Assembly: GCA_026709745.1 (NCBI GenBank)
Contig: JAPOSJ010000021.1
Location: forward strand, 1-19,471
Origin: Candidatus Dadabacteria bacterium
GTDB lineage: Bacteria; Desulfobacterota_D; UBA1144; Nemesobacterales; Nemesobacteraceae
DNA length: 19,471 nucleotides
Direction of reading: 5' to 3'
In this document: piece after piece, positions 6,630 through 14,200 of the stretch
Layout: every line of letters begins with the position of its first letter
Numbering within the stretch: the stretch's first letter is position 1
Program-made: the position numbers and the translations under genes
The notes under the pieces: model-generated
What the model saw: only the letters and a program-made list of their open reading frames with translations
Told to the model about the DNA's origin: nothing
Databases searched by the model: none

Positions 6630-7076
6630 ATGATAAAGGATTTTGAGTGTGTTCAGGAGTCGTATGCCAGAGATCTTCTGCGGGAGAAGGGGCTTAAATC
6701 CACCACGCAGCGCCTCGCCGTTATCCATGTTCTTCACACGAGCGGAAAATCGCTTTCGGTCGGTGAAATACACGACGGGGTAAAAAAGCTGCTCGGCGTC
6801 GCAGGACTTGCCACTATCTACAGAACTCTTGATATATTTGAGGACTTGGGAATCGTTAAGCGACTTCATTTCCCCGACGGTGGTCACGGCTACGCGTTTT
6901 CCCGGGGCCGTCACTTTCATCACATGGTTTGCGTCGACTGCAGGGGGGTTTTCGATTTCCCTGAGTGTCCGGTAGAGTGGCTTGATTATGCTTCTGCTGA
7001 GAAACAGGGATTTCGTGTGAAGGATCATTTTATACAACTTTTCGGCCAGTGTGACAAGTGTGCGGAGGTGGCTTAA
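6630..7076 (+). CDS. Fur-family metal-responsive repressor (Fur or Zur type)
   Basis: The product has 148 residues from ATG 6630 (a TTG at 6618 would add four; neither has a good ribosome-binding site). An N-terminal winged helix covers about 1-85, with KSTTQRLAVIHVLH and LATIYRTLDIFEDLGIV, the latter being the Fur recognition-helix motif. The C-terminal metal-binding/dimer domain follows: HFHHMVCVDC (H95, H97, H98, C101, C104) and GQCDKC (C141, C144). The two CxxC pairs make the structural zinc site and the histidines belong to the sensory site. Family members repress metal uptake genes when Fe or Zn is plentiful. The GxCxxC end and the MerC-like and zinc-free ribosomal protein neighbours lean towards Zur, but Fur or a related sensor is possible. 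Confidence 0.85.
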   Translation: MIKDFECVQESYARDLLREKGLKSTTQRLAVIHVLHTSGKSLSVGEIHDGVKKLLGVAGLATIYRTLDIFEDLGIVKRLHFPDGGHGYAFSRGRHFHHMVCVDCRGVFDFPECPVEWLDYASAEKQGFRVKDHFIQLFGQCDKCAEVA

Positions 7077-7080
7077 CAGG

Positions 7081-7473
7081 ATGATGAACCATACAAGAAT
7101 TCAGAGACTTACCGATTACACCTCGATATCTCTCGCAGGCCTATGCGCCGTCCACTGTTTTCTGACTCCGGTGGTGCTCATACTGTTTCCAATCTTGGGT
7201 TCGACATTCATGTTTAAAGAAATTTTCCACGAACTGATGCTCTTTCTGGTAATTCCCGCTAGTTTGGTCGCCATATTTCTCGGCTGCAGACGCCACAAGG
7301 ATTTCAACGTGATAGTGCTGGGGGTGCTAGGACTGGGCTTTCTTGTGTCAGGAGCGTTTGTGACTAGGGGTTACGGAGAATATATTTTTACTTTTATCGG
7401 CGCGTTTATAATGATTTCCGGTCACCTGCGCAATTTCAGGCTCTGCAGAAAAGATGACTGCTATGAGCACTGA
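7081..7473 (+). CDS. MerC-type membrane protein, probably metal transport
   Basis: This 130-residue protein begins four bases after the regulator stop; GGAGGTG at 7064-7070 inside the end of the previous gene serves ATG 7081. It has about four hydrophobic segments. The first contains CAVHC (C22, H25, C26), the metal-handling motif of MerC-domain proteins, and the cytoplasmic tail RLCRKDDCYEH adds two cysteines and a histidine. MerC proteins move Hg2+ in mercury operons, but chromosomal MerC-domain proteins without other mer genes are common, and here no mer genes are present. Co-transcription with a Fur/Zur-type repressor suggests zinc or iron handling under that regulator; this is inference. 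Confidence 0.75.
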   Translation: MMNHTRIQRLTDYTSISLAGLCAVHCFLTPVVLILFPILGSTFMFKEIFHELMLFLVIPASLVAIFLGCRRHKDFNVIVLGVLGLGFLVSGAFVTRGYGEYIFTFIGAFIMISGHLRNFRLCRKDDCYEH

Positions 7474-7772
7474 GCTCCTATACTTTTGTTCTAGTAAGAA
7501 TATTGATGAGCGAAGAGTGTACTTATTAAATCAAATATATAGATGGCAGACTTAGAATCCCTTACTAGTGTATTAATACAGGAGAACAGGTAGCGACCCC
7601 TCAATTGTCTTCTATGATTGATAATCGGCAGATGTTGGGATTAACTTCTATTACTTACAATCTTCTAGCTTGAGTTATCCTGAAAATTGTAGTAATTGGA
7701 ACTTCTTGGAATCAAGGAGATATGGAGTCGGTAGATTTTTTCAGAGAATTATAAAGAAAAAATAAATTTTTC
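7474..7772. other. AT-rich intergenic stretch, no gene seen
   Basis: No open frame, tRNA or rRNA is recognisable. The only structure I noted is an 8-base perfect inverted repeat, CTAGTAAG at 7491-7498 and CTTACTAG at 7561-7568, separated by 62 bases. The rpmG promoter begins at the right edge. Confidence 0.4.
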
Positions 7773-7801
7773 TTGAAAACGGTTTTTTTTTCGTGCATAA
7801 T
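7773..7801 (+). promoter_or_regulatory. Sigma-70-type promoter of rpmG-rpmB
   Basis: TTGAAA (7773-7778), a 17-base spacer containing a long T run, CATAAT (7796-7801). The predicted start near 7808 leaves a 20-base leader that contains the GAGGGT ribosome-binding site at 7818-7823. Confidence 0.55.
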
Positions 7802-7827
7802 GACAACTCACTTTTTTGAGGGTCCCA

Positions 7828-7989
7828 ATGGGTAAGTCGTTAAACAGAGTGCTTGTCAAGATGAAAAGTACTGAGAGTCCTTACATCTATTATACGAAGA
7901 AGAACAAGATGAATACTCCGGACCGTCTTGAACTTAAAAAGTATGACCCAGTAATAAGAAAGCACGTTGTTTTTAAGGAGACCAAGTAG
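7828..7989 (+). CDS. rpmG: 50S ribosomal protein L33 (cysteine-free form)
   Basis: The 53-residue frame begins MGKSLNRVLVKMKSTESPYI; the core YYTKKNKMNTPDRLELKKYD followed by PVIRKHVVFKE is diagnostic of L33. It lacks all cysteines, so it is the zinc-independent type found in E. coli. It has its own promoter and ribosome-binding site, and rpmB follows 15 bases after its stop. Confidence 0.95.
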   Translation: MGKSLNRVLVKMKSTESPYIYYTKKNKMNTPDRLELKKYDPVIRKHVVFKETK

Positions 7990-8004
7990 TTAGAGGAAAT
8001 TACT

Positions 8005-8247
8005 ATGGCCCGATGTTGCGCGATAACAGGAAAAAAACCCCTTTTTGGAAACAACGTTTCCCACGCTAACAACCACGTCAAGAGGCGGCAGAACCCGAAT
8101 CTTCACTGGAAAAGAATCTATGTTCCGGAGATAGACAGATACGTCAGGATAAGGATTTCCACCCGTGCGCTGAGAACTATCAACAAAAAAGGTCTTATGC
8201 CTTACCTGAGAGATGAGGGTCTTACCCTCAGGGACATAACACGCTGA
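8005..8247 (+). CDS. rpmB: 50S ribosomal protein L28
   Basis: The 80-residue product has the L28 signature CAITGKKPLFGNNVSHANN followed by RRQNPNLHWKRIYVPE, and a C-terminal RALRTINKKGLMPYLRDEGL. Apart from C4 and C5 it has no cysteines, so it is not the four-cysteine zinc form. GAGGAA at 7993-7998 precedes ATG 8005 by about six bases. It forms an operon with rpmG in the order opposite to E. coli (rpmB-rpmG), and it ends 11 bases from the convergent AEC permease gene with no visible terminator between. Confidence 0.95.
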   Translation: MARCCAITGKKPLFGNNVSHANNHVKRRQNPNLHWKRIYVPEIDRYVRIRISTRALRTINKKGLMPYLRDEGLTLRDITR

Positions 8248-8258
8248 CCTCTCTTTCC

Positions 8259-9149
8259 TTACTGATTTACCAGATACGAAATAACAAATGGGAGAACAAG
8301 CAGGGAAATCCCCGTGCCGGCCACTATTATCGACGCGACCGTCTCAGAGTCCCTTCCATATTTTTCCGCAAGCACGAAATTGAAGACTGCAGGCGGCATT
8401 GAGCACTCAAGGATAACAACCTTTGCCTCAACTCCCTTCAGTCCGAATACGTTTACGAATATCGCTCCAAGTATAACACCGAGAAAGATTCTGGCGGAAC
8501 CGAAGAAACAGGAAAGCCAGAGCCTTGAGAGTTTCATTTCGGAGAGCTTATACCCGAGTGCAAAAAGCATTGCGGGTATAGTGATTTCACCAAGCAGAGC
8601 TACGGGCCTCTCGATAACCACAGGGACCTGAAAACCGACCGAGTTTATGACTATCCCCGCCACTGTGGCGTATATAAGGGGGAGAGTCAGTATCTCGCGC
8701 AGCCCCTTTGCGGATCCCAGAATCATGATTCCCACTGTATAGTGAAGAAGCATGGTCGCAACAACGCAGAGTATCGCGATGTTGAACCCGTACTGTCCAA
8801 ACGCAAAGAGACAGAGAGGGAGTCCCAGATTTCCCGTGTTCGCGAAAACCAAGGGAGGCAGGTATACCCTTGAGTCAATCTGGAGCGCTTTTGTGAGAGC
8901 CCCTCCAATTATTATGGTAGAGAAAATTACTGCCGATATTGAGAGAAACAGCTTTGCCGTCACAGACGGGTCCATTGTGAAATCGGAGAGAGAGGAGATT
9001 ATGAGACACGGGGTAGTCACGTAAACCACAAGATCGTTGATTGATGAAATATCTATTTTTTTCGCCCTTCTGAAAAAAAAACCCATGGCGATTACAAGAA
9101 ATGCTGGCAGGACGATATTTGCAAGCTGAGGTATTGAGGAAAGAGTCAT
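8259..9149 (-). CDS. AEC-family (auxin efflux carrier-like) permease
   Basis: This 296-residue hydrophobic protein has around ten transmembrane segments. Family features are the N-terminal IVLPAFLVIAMGFFFRRAK, TTPCLIISSL, the GNLGLPLCLFAFG motif in the middle, and a second-half repeat with ITIPAMLFALGYKL and ILECSMPPAVFNFVLAEKYG. AEC transporters in bacteria export or exchange small carboxylates such as malate or malonate; the substrate here cannot be read from sequence. It starts 70 bases downstream of fabH on the same strand and is probably co-transcribed with it. The ribosome-binding site is weak. Confidence 0.9.
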   Translation of the reverse strand: MTLSSIPQLANIVLPAFLVIAMGFFFRRAKKIDISSINDLVVYVTTPCLIISSLSDFTMDPSVTAKLFLSISAVIFSTIIIGGALTKALQIDSRVYLPPLVFANTGNLGLPLCLFAFGQYGFNIAILCVVATMLLHYTVGIMILGSAKGLREILTLPLIYATVAGIVINSVGFQVPVVIERPVALLGEITIPAMLFALGYKLSEMKLSRLWLSCFFGSARIFLGVILGAIFVNVFGLKGVEAKVVILECSMPPAVFNFVLAEKYGRDSETVASIIVAGTGISLLVLPFVISYLVNQ

Positions 9150-9219
9150 TTTATGAGTTTTTCCGCCGAAAGAAGAAAACCGATCTTCACCGTGGCAGAC
9201 ACGGCGTCGCGGAGAGTTC

Positions 9220-10197
9220 TCAGAGCTTTACCACCGAGGCGCCCCAGGTAAAACCAGTTCCGAAAGCTGCAAACAGAACAATATTTCCTTCTCTGACCCT
9301 TCCCTTGTGGATGGCTTCGTCAAGGGCGAGCGGAACGGATGCCGCAGAAGTATTTCCGTATTTGTCGAGGTTCATGAAAACTTTTTCTTGGGGGAAGTCA
9401 AGCCTCCTCCTCACGGCTTCCACGATCCTGTAGTTTGCCTGGTGCGGGACGAAGAGGTCTATATCCTCAGCAGAAACATCTGCTTTAGCTATGGCTTCCA
9501 CAGTTGCCGACTCCATGCTCTTGACCGCGACTTTGAAAACGTCGTTCCCCTGCATCTTAATGTACTGTTCCTTGTTCTTGAGCACTTCTTCACCTATCGG
9601 GGTCCTTGAGCCTCCAGCCGGCACATAGAGAAGCCCCCAGTTGTTTCCGTCCGAACTGAGGATGGATGAGAGAATTCCCGGTTTGTCCGAAGCGCTAAGA
9701 ATCACGGCCCCTGCCCCATCTCCAAAAAGTATGCAGGTTGAGCGATCCTCAAAGTTGGTGACTTTCGAGAGGAGATCCACGCCTATGACAAGGATTTTCT
9801 TCACCCCGCCCGATTTTATTATTCCCTCAGCAACGTGAAGAGAATACAGAAATCCCGAACATCCTGCCATAAGGTCAAATGCGTAGGCATTTTTAGCTCC
9901 GAGGCGACTCTGGATGATGCAGGCGGTTGAGGGGAATACAAAATCTGGGGTTACGGTTCCGACTATGATTACATCCAGCTGCTGCGCACTTAGCCCTGCG
10001 GCTCTAAGTGCTTTTTCGGCGGCTTCATAGGCGATATCCGATGCGGCGGTACTATCGTCCGCGATTCTGCGCTCTTTTATACCCGTTCTGGACGTAATCC
10101 ACTCGTCAGAAGTTTCGACCATTTTTTCCAGATCGGAATTGGAAAGTACGGTCTCTGGAACCGAGGAACCGGTTCCTATGATTTTTGCATACTTCAA
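9220..10197 (-). CDS. fabH: Beta-ketoacyl-ACP synthase III
   Basis: This 325-residue cytosolic thiolase-fold enzyme condenses acetyl-CoA (or another short acyl-CoA) with malonyl-ACP to start fatty acid synthesis. The catalytic triad is in place: C113 in DLMAGCSGFLY, H252 in VPHQANYRI, N282 in YGNTSAAS; TRTGI-type residues at 37-40 and LFGDGAGA at 157-164 are also conserved. The start codon is TTG (10197), supported by GGGGAG about ten bases upstream and no ATG alternative matching the family N-terminus. It is not beside plsX, fabD or acpP as in many bacteria; an unrecognised gene lies 38 bases upstream and an AEC permease downstream. Confidence 0.95.
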   Translation of the reverse strand: MKYAKIIGTGSSVPETVLSNSDLEKMVETSDEWITSRTGIKERRIADDSTAASDIAYEAAEKALRAAGLSAQQLDVIIVGTVTPDFVFPSTACIIQSRLGAKNAYAFDLMAGCSGFLYSLHVAEGIIKSGGVKKILVIGVDLLSKVTNFEDRSTCILFGDGAGAVILSASDKPGILSSILSSDGNNWGLLYVPAGGSRTPIGEEVLKNKEQYIKMQGNDVFKVAVKSMESATVEAIAKADVSAEDIDLFVPHQANYRIVEAVRRRLDFPQEKVFMNLDKYGNTSAASVPLALDEAIHKGRVREGNIVLFAAFGTGFTWGASVVKL

Positions 10198-10235
10198 ATC
10201 GGAATTCTCCCCGAGACGGTTAGCGCAATAATAGT

Positions 10236-10712
10236 TTAAAGCCCTGATTTTGTCAACAGGTCTGCGTCTGCCCCTGAAACGATTTTTTCAAGCGGTTCAA
10301 GTTCCGACTCGGTCATCTGTGCCGTAATAGAATGATGTGCGTCATCGCAGAGGAAAATCAGGGAAAATGTTCCGAGTCTAGCAAGGGTTGCAAGAAAAAA
10401 AGCTTCTTCCGAGGAATCAGTTAGGAAAAAATACTCGTACTTCATTTTGAGATCCCTGCTAGTTCTTATCTTTATTTCCATGGCGACCGAAGTAAATTCC
10501 TCTTTTTCAACTGTGAAGAAACGTGTTGATACTTCTTTGGTATCGGCAATAGTGGCGACTGTTTCTGATCTCTCCTTGAAAATTATCAAGCAGTTCTTTT
10601 CCGTCGCGTGCGGCACGCACCCGTAGAGAATATGTGACAGTGCCAACTGCAGTTCTATGTCCCTCTCAAGCGGTGCATATATGTCTTTGGGCGTTAAAAA
10701 TATTCTTGACAT
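10236..10712 (-). CDS. Hypothetical protein upstream of fabH
   Basis: This 158-residue frame starts with ATG 10712 and begins MSRIFLTPKDIYAPLERDIE. It has no signal peptide or clear transmembrane helix, is rich in acidic and aliphatic residues, and has predicted mixed alpha/beta character (NCLIIFKERSETVATIADT, FSLIFLCDDAHHSITAQM). I recognise no family. It lies 38 bases before fabH on the same strand and is likely in one transcription unit with it. Codon usage resembles the neighbours, so it is probably a real, lineage-specific gene. Confidence 0.7.
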   Translation of the reverse strand: MSRIFLTPKDIYAPLERDIELQLALSHILYGCVPHATEKNCLIIFKERSETVATIADTKEVSTRFFTVEKEEFTSVAMEIKIRTSRDLKMKYEYFFLTDSSEEAFFLATLARLGTFSLIFLCDDAHHSITAQMTESELEPLEKIVSGADADLLTKSGL

Positions 10713-10770
10713 AATATTTGGATAATCAGTATCATTAAAGATGGAATTTAGATTTTTGCGGACTTCGGGT

Positions 10771-10798
10771 TTGTGGCATCAGCATTAAGTAGTATAAA
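10771..10798 (+). promoter_or_regulatory. Possible promoter of the small membrane protein gene
   Basis: TTGTGG (10771-10776), a 16-base spacer, TATAAA (10793-10798). If correct, transcription begins near 10805, which rules out the GTG start at 10773 and supports ATG 10824 with AGGAGG at 10806-10811. Confidence 0.35.
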
Positions 10799-10823
10799 GA
10801 GTATCAGGAGGATAGATAGTCTA

Positions 10824-11084
10824 ATGACAATACAAGGCAATGAGTTAGTTCTGGTAGCTATCGTAATTCTTATCGTGGGGATCATCCTTATGTTAAAAGA
10901 GGGAGGAGGTGAGCAACAGCAAGCTTCCGAAGCACCCGCTCCGCCCGAACCTCAGGAGCCTCAAAGCGATGTGGATCCCTTTCAGTCTGCTCAGGCAGCA
11001 CCTGAGGATGCCGTACCTCCTTCTCCGGATTCTGGAGTTTCTTCAGACGGAGAGCAGGATCCCTTTAAGGCCCCGAGTTCTTAG
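10824..11084 (+). CDS. Small single-pass membrane protein with Pro/Ser-rich tail
   Basis: I place the start at ATG 10824 (86 residues) with AGGAGG 12 bases upstream; a longer GTG start at 10773 would add 17 residues. Residues 8-26 form one transmembrane helix (LVLVAIVILIVGIILML). The rest is a low-complexity acidic tail rich in Pro, Ala, Ser and Gln with two copies of a DPF motif (VDPFQSA at about 49-55 and QDPFKAP at about 78-84). Family and function are unknown. It is divergent from the fabH group, and its stop overlaps the convergent binding-protein gene by four bases. Confidence 0.6.
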   Translation: MTIQGNELVLVAIVILIVGIILMLKEGGGEQQQASEAPAPPEPQEPQSDVDPFQSAQAAPEDAVPPSPDSGVSSDGEQDPFKAPSS

Positions 11085-12031
11085 CCGAGAAAAGTTTGAA
11101 GATAGAAATGGTTTTTCACGTTCAGCACTGAATTATCCTTCGGTCGTTGCGTGAAGATGTCAGAGTGTATTATCCTTGCTAGCACTTCAATTCCGTCAAC
11201 AACCCTTGGAGATGATCTGCTGAAGTAAGAGTTTGCGTCCACTATGTAGCAATGCCCTTTTTTTACGGCGTGCAGAGCGTGCCACTGCCTCACACCGCCG
11301 GTCACCTCTTCTATGCTGTCAAGCGTTTTCTCTATGTCGAATCCGCAGGGCATCAGGATTAGATAGTCAGGAGAAGATTCAAGTATTTCATCCCAGGTTG
11401 TCTTGAACGAAGGTTCTCCCACCATTGAGATAAGCGGTTCCCCTCCCGCTATCTTTACCATCTCCGGTACCCAGTGTCCTGCCGCGTAAGGAGGCTCAAG
11501 CCACTCAAGGCAGAAGACCCCAGGGCGGTATCTTTCACTCAGGAGTTTCTTCTCGACAGCCTCGATTCTTCCGCGAAGACTGCCTACCAAGGTTAGGGCC
11601 CTTTCTGTAGTTCCGGTGATTTCTCCGAGAAGGAGAATAGAATCTATTATTTCCCCTACAGTTGCAGGATCAAGGGAAATTATTTCGGGGCGGTTCTCAA
11701 GAACCTCGCATACATCCGTTACCTCATTTTCTGCCACGGCACATACATCGCAGAGCCCCTGGGTTATAATAATGTCAGGCTTTATTTTGCGGAGCCTCTC
11801 CGAGTCTATCATGTAGACGCTTTTTCCCTCGGCGCGGCTCCTGCTAATAAATTCGTCTATGCGTGCACTTGAGAGCTTTCCCCTTCCTTCAAGAATGCTG
11901 TTTACAACCACGGGTTTTTTGCGTGCCTCAGGTGGATAGTCACATTCGTGGGTTACAGCGACCAGGTGATCCTCAAGCCCAAGGGCAAACACTATTTCTG
12001 TTGAACTTGGAAGAAGCGAGCATATTCTCAT
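11081..12031 (-). CDS. BtuF-like metal-complex/cobalamin-binding protein without signal peptide
   Basis: I take ATG 12031 as the start because MRICSLLPSSTEIVFALGLE is the typical beginning of this family; a frame extending to 12139 lacks family character and runs into gltX. The 316 residues form a class III (helical-backbone) periplasmic-binding fold: VAVTHECDYPPEA and IKPDIIITQGLCDVCAVAE in the N-lobe, CLEWLEPPYAAGHWVPEMV and SSPDYLILMPCGFDIEKT in the C-lobe, and SSPRVVDGIEVLARI near the end. Close relatives are annotated as cobalamin-binding or iron-complex-binding proteins. There is no signal peptide or lipobox and no permease or ATPase next to it, so it may work in the cytoplasm. The substrate is unproven. 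Confidence 0.8.
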   Translation of the reverse strand: MRICSLLPSSTEIVFALGLEDHLVAVTHECDYPPEARKKPVVVNSILEGRGKLSSARIDEFISRSRAEGKSVYMIDSERLRKIKPDIIITQGLCDVCAVAENEVTDVCEVLENRPEIISLDPATVGEIIDSILLLGEITGTTERALTLVGSLRGRIEAVEKKLLSERYRPGVFCLEWLEPPYAAGHWVPEMVKIAGGEPLISMVGEPSFKTTWDEILESSPDYLILMPCGFDIEKTLDSIEEVTGGVRQWHALHAVKKGHCYIVDANSYFSRSSPRVVDGIEVLARIIHSDIFTQRPKDNSVLNVKNHFYLQTFLG

Positions 12032-12123
12032 GAGACTTCTTATTATACAGTCTGCAGGGAAGTACTCCAGACTCCTGGTGCAGCATTTATTTTTTTGACG
12101 TTTCGGCGTGTAGAATAGTTTCC

Positions 12124-13527
12124 ATGAAGATCGTGACAAGATTTGCTCCCAGCCCCACGGGTGCCCTTCATGTTGGAGCAGCCCGCACAGCTATTTTTAA
12201 CTGGCTTTTTTCCGAAAGTCTCGGGGGAGATTTTTTGCTCAGGATTGAGGATACCGACCGTGTACGCTCAGAGGAGCGGTTTGAGCTGCAGATAATAGAA
12301 TCGCTTAAGTGGCTCGGGCTTGAGTGGCGGGGAGAAATCATCCGGCAGTCCGGGCGGCTTGACATCTACGGGCGGCTTGCCGAGAGGCTTATTGACGAGA
12401 AAAAAGCTTACAGGTGCTACGTTACCGCCGAGGAGCTGGGGCAAAAGAGAGAGGAAGCTAGCAAGAAAGGGGAAATTTTCAGGTACAGAAGGGAATGGTC
12501 GCAGATCGGTGCGGCTCCGGGAAAGCCTTATGCGATAAGGCTTTCCGTATCTCTCGGAGAGAAGATTTTCGTTGAGGATCTTGTCCGCGGCGAGATAATT
12601 TTTGACTCTTCTGAAATAGAAGATTTTGTAATACTAAAAGCTGACGGGTTTCCGACCTACAATTTCGCTGCGGCGGTTGATGATGCGCAGATGGAAATAT
12701 CTCACGTTATAAGAGGTGATGACCACATAATAAATGCCCCGAGACAGATACTAATAGCTGAGGCTCTGGGTCTTGGAAAACCTCAGCTTGCTCATGTTCC
12801 GATGATACTCGGCCAGGACGGAAAAAAACTCTCGAAGCGCCACGGAGCTGAATCCGTAACGGAGTACCGTCTGTGCGGATATCTTCCGGAAGCGGTGCTT
12901 AACTATCTGGTGAGACTGGGTTGGTCTTTTGGGGATCAGGAAATTTTCACGGCAAAAGAGCTTGTTGAGAAATTCAGCCTAAAGGGCATCGGTAAATCTC
13001 CTTCTGTTTTTGATTCCGGTAAATTTCTCTGGCTTAATGGAAAATACTTAAGGGATTTGCCCGAAGAGCGGATACTGGACGAGATGGCCGCCATTGTCGT
13101 GCAGAAAGGGCTTCCCTTGCAGTCCCCGCAGAAGCTTCGGAAAATAATGGAGCAGATGCTCCAACGCTCAGAGACCCTCAACGCAATGGTGGATCAGGCT
13201 CTATACTTCTTTATCGATGATTTTGAGTACGATGAGCAGGCAGCTGCGAAATTTCTGGTGGAGAAAAACCGTGAGATCCTAGAACTTCTGGCCGAGGAAC
13301 TTCTCGGGTTTAAAAATTTCTCCCATGATAATATTCACGGAGGTTTTGAGCGCGTGATGCAGCAAACGGGAGTTGGTCTTGGAAAAATAGCTCAGCCCGC
13401 CCGAGTTGCCCTGACCGGTTCGACAAAGAGTCCAGGCATTTTCGATGTTGTTGAGATACTGGGCAAAGACACCGTGGCGCGTCGCATCACTAGAGCGCTT
13501 GACTTCATAGGCTCCCGGGGCGCCTGA
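12124..13527 (+). CDS. gltX: Glutamate--tRNA ligase
   Basis: This 467-residue class I synthetase charges tRNA-Glu with glutamate in the cytoplasm. The HIGH-type motif is ALHVG (14-18) within TRFAPSPTGALHVGAARTAI; RIEDTDRVRS follows; the KMSKS-type loop is KLSKR (235-239) in GQDGKKLSKRHG; and VIRGDDHI precedes it. The C-terminal helical anticodon-binding region runs to the end (LTGSTKSPGIFDVVEILGK is typical). Length is normal. It is divergent from the binding-protein gene, and coaE begins two bases after its stop, so the two are co-transcribed. It could be discriminating or non-discriminating; this cannot be told here. Confidence 0.95.
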   Translation: MKIVTRFAPSPTGALHVGAARTAIFNWLFSESLGGDFLLRIEDTDRVRSEERFELQIIESLKWLGLEWRGEIIRQSGRLDIYGRLAERLIDEKKAYRCYVTAEELGQKREEASKKGEIFRYRREWSQIGAAPGKPYAIRLSVSLGEKIFVEDLVRGEIIFDSSEIEDFVILKADGFPTYNFAAAVDDAQMEISHVIRGDDHIINAPRQILIAEALGLGKPQLAHVPMILGQDGKKLSKRHGAESVTEYRLCGYLPEAVLNYLVRLGWSFGDQEIFTAKELVEKFSLKGIGKSPSVFDSGKFLWLNGKYLRDLPEERILDEMAAIVVQKGLPLQSPQKLRKIMEQMLQRSETLNAMVDQALYFFIDDFEYDEQAAAKFLVEKNREILELLAEELLGFKNFSHDNIHGGFERVMQQTGVGLGKIAQPARVALTGSTKSPGIFDVVEILGKDTVARRITRALDFIGSRGA

Positions 13528-13529
13528 AG

Positions 13530-14132
13530 ATGAAGATATATGGACTTACGGGAAACATAGGTTCGGGAAAGTCGACTGTGGCACGGATGCTTCGCGAACT
13601 CGGGGCTTTTACAGTGGATGCCGACGAGGTGGCAAGGGAAGTGGTGCGTCCTGGTGAACCTGCTTTTTCGGAAATCGTTAACTGCTTCGGCAGGGATATT
13701 GTCCTCGGGGATGGAACGCTTGACCGCGCAACTCTTGCCGCAATAGTGTTCGCAAGTGAGCGGGACCGCAGGCGTCTCAACAGCATAACCCATCCAAGGA
13801 TCCTTGAGGGTATAAAGAGGAAAATATACGTGCACAGGGGGAAAACCGTAGTGTTTGTGGAAGCTCCGCTTATAGACCGCGGAGGGGAAGGTCTTGACGA
13901 CCTGATCGACGGTCTGGTGGTGGTTACGTGCCACGCCAAACTCAGGGAACACAGAGTTGCGTCCCGCGACGGCATATCTGCGGAGGATGTACGCAGCCGC
14001 ATGAACTCTCAGCTCAGTGAAGAGGACAAGGCTGCTCAGGCTGATTTTCTGATAGAGAATTCCTCAGACATGCAAACCCTTAGCACGCATGTGAGTGCCC
14101 TGTTCAGGTCTCTTTGCGCTCCTGATGCTTGA
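13530..14132 (+). CDS. coaE: Dephospho-CoA kinase
   Basis: This 200-residue P-loop kinase performs the last step of coenzyme A synthesis, phosphorylating the 3'-OH of dephospho-CoA's ribose with ATP. The Walker A loop is GLTGNIGSGKST (5-16), then VDADEVAREVV (about 29-39) for substrate binding, the ITHPRI motif in the middle, and the lid-like region ending with ADFLIENSS near 165-175. It starts two bases after gltX. A carboxylase acting on CoA thioesters follows, but the next gene has its own promoter, so the functional link is loose. Confidence 0.95.
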   Translation: MKIYGLTGNIGSGKSTVARMLRELGAFTVDADEVAREVVRPGEPAFSEIVNCFGRDIVLGDGTLDRATLAAIVFASERDRRRLNSITHPRILEGIKRKIYVHRGKTVVFVEAPLIDRGGEGLDDLIDGLVVVTCHAKLREHRVASRDGISAEDVRSRMNSQLSEEDKAAQADFLIENSSDMQTLSTHVSALFRSLCAPDA

Positions 14133-14156
14133 AACGGTGTGTCTGTGTGCTATGAT
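14129..14156 (+). promoter_or_regulatory. Extended -10 sigma-70 promoter of the acyl-CoA carboxylase operon
   Basis: TTGAAA (14129-14134) overlapping the coaE stop, a 16-base spacer ending TGC, then TATGAT (14151-14156). The TGn before the -10 makes it an extended -10 promoter. The predicted start near 14163 leaves about 38 bases before the ATG. Confidence 0.55.
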
Positions 14157-14200
14157 TCATTAATCTGTTTTTAACCGCGCGTCGGTTTGGAGTACATCCG

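Noticed and set aside
7081..7473. Mercury-resistance (mer) operon
   Set aside because: Only a MerC-type protein is present; there is no merA, merT, merP or MerR-type regulator, and the neighbour is Fur-family.
7474..7827. Possible tRNA upstream of rpmG
   Set aside because: No T-loop GGTTCRA-type motif or acceptor stem pairing was found in the stretch.
9180..9215. Hairpin CCGTG-GCAGA-CACGG between fabH and the AEC permease gene
   Set aside because: The stem is five pairs and no T run follows on either strand, so it is not supported as a terminator.
12095..12116. TTGACG and TAGAAT before gltX, like a promoter
   Set aside because: Only ten bases separate the boxes; no acceptable alternative -35 was found.
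13392..14002. Long minus-strand frames across coaE and the gltX end
   Set aside because: They are shadows of strongly conserved coaE and gltX coding sequence.
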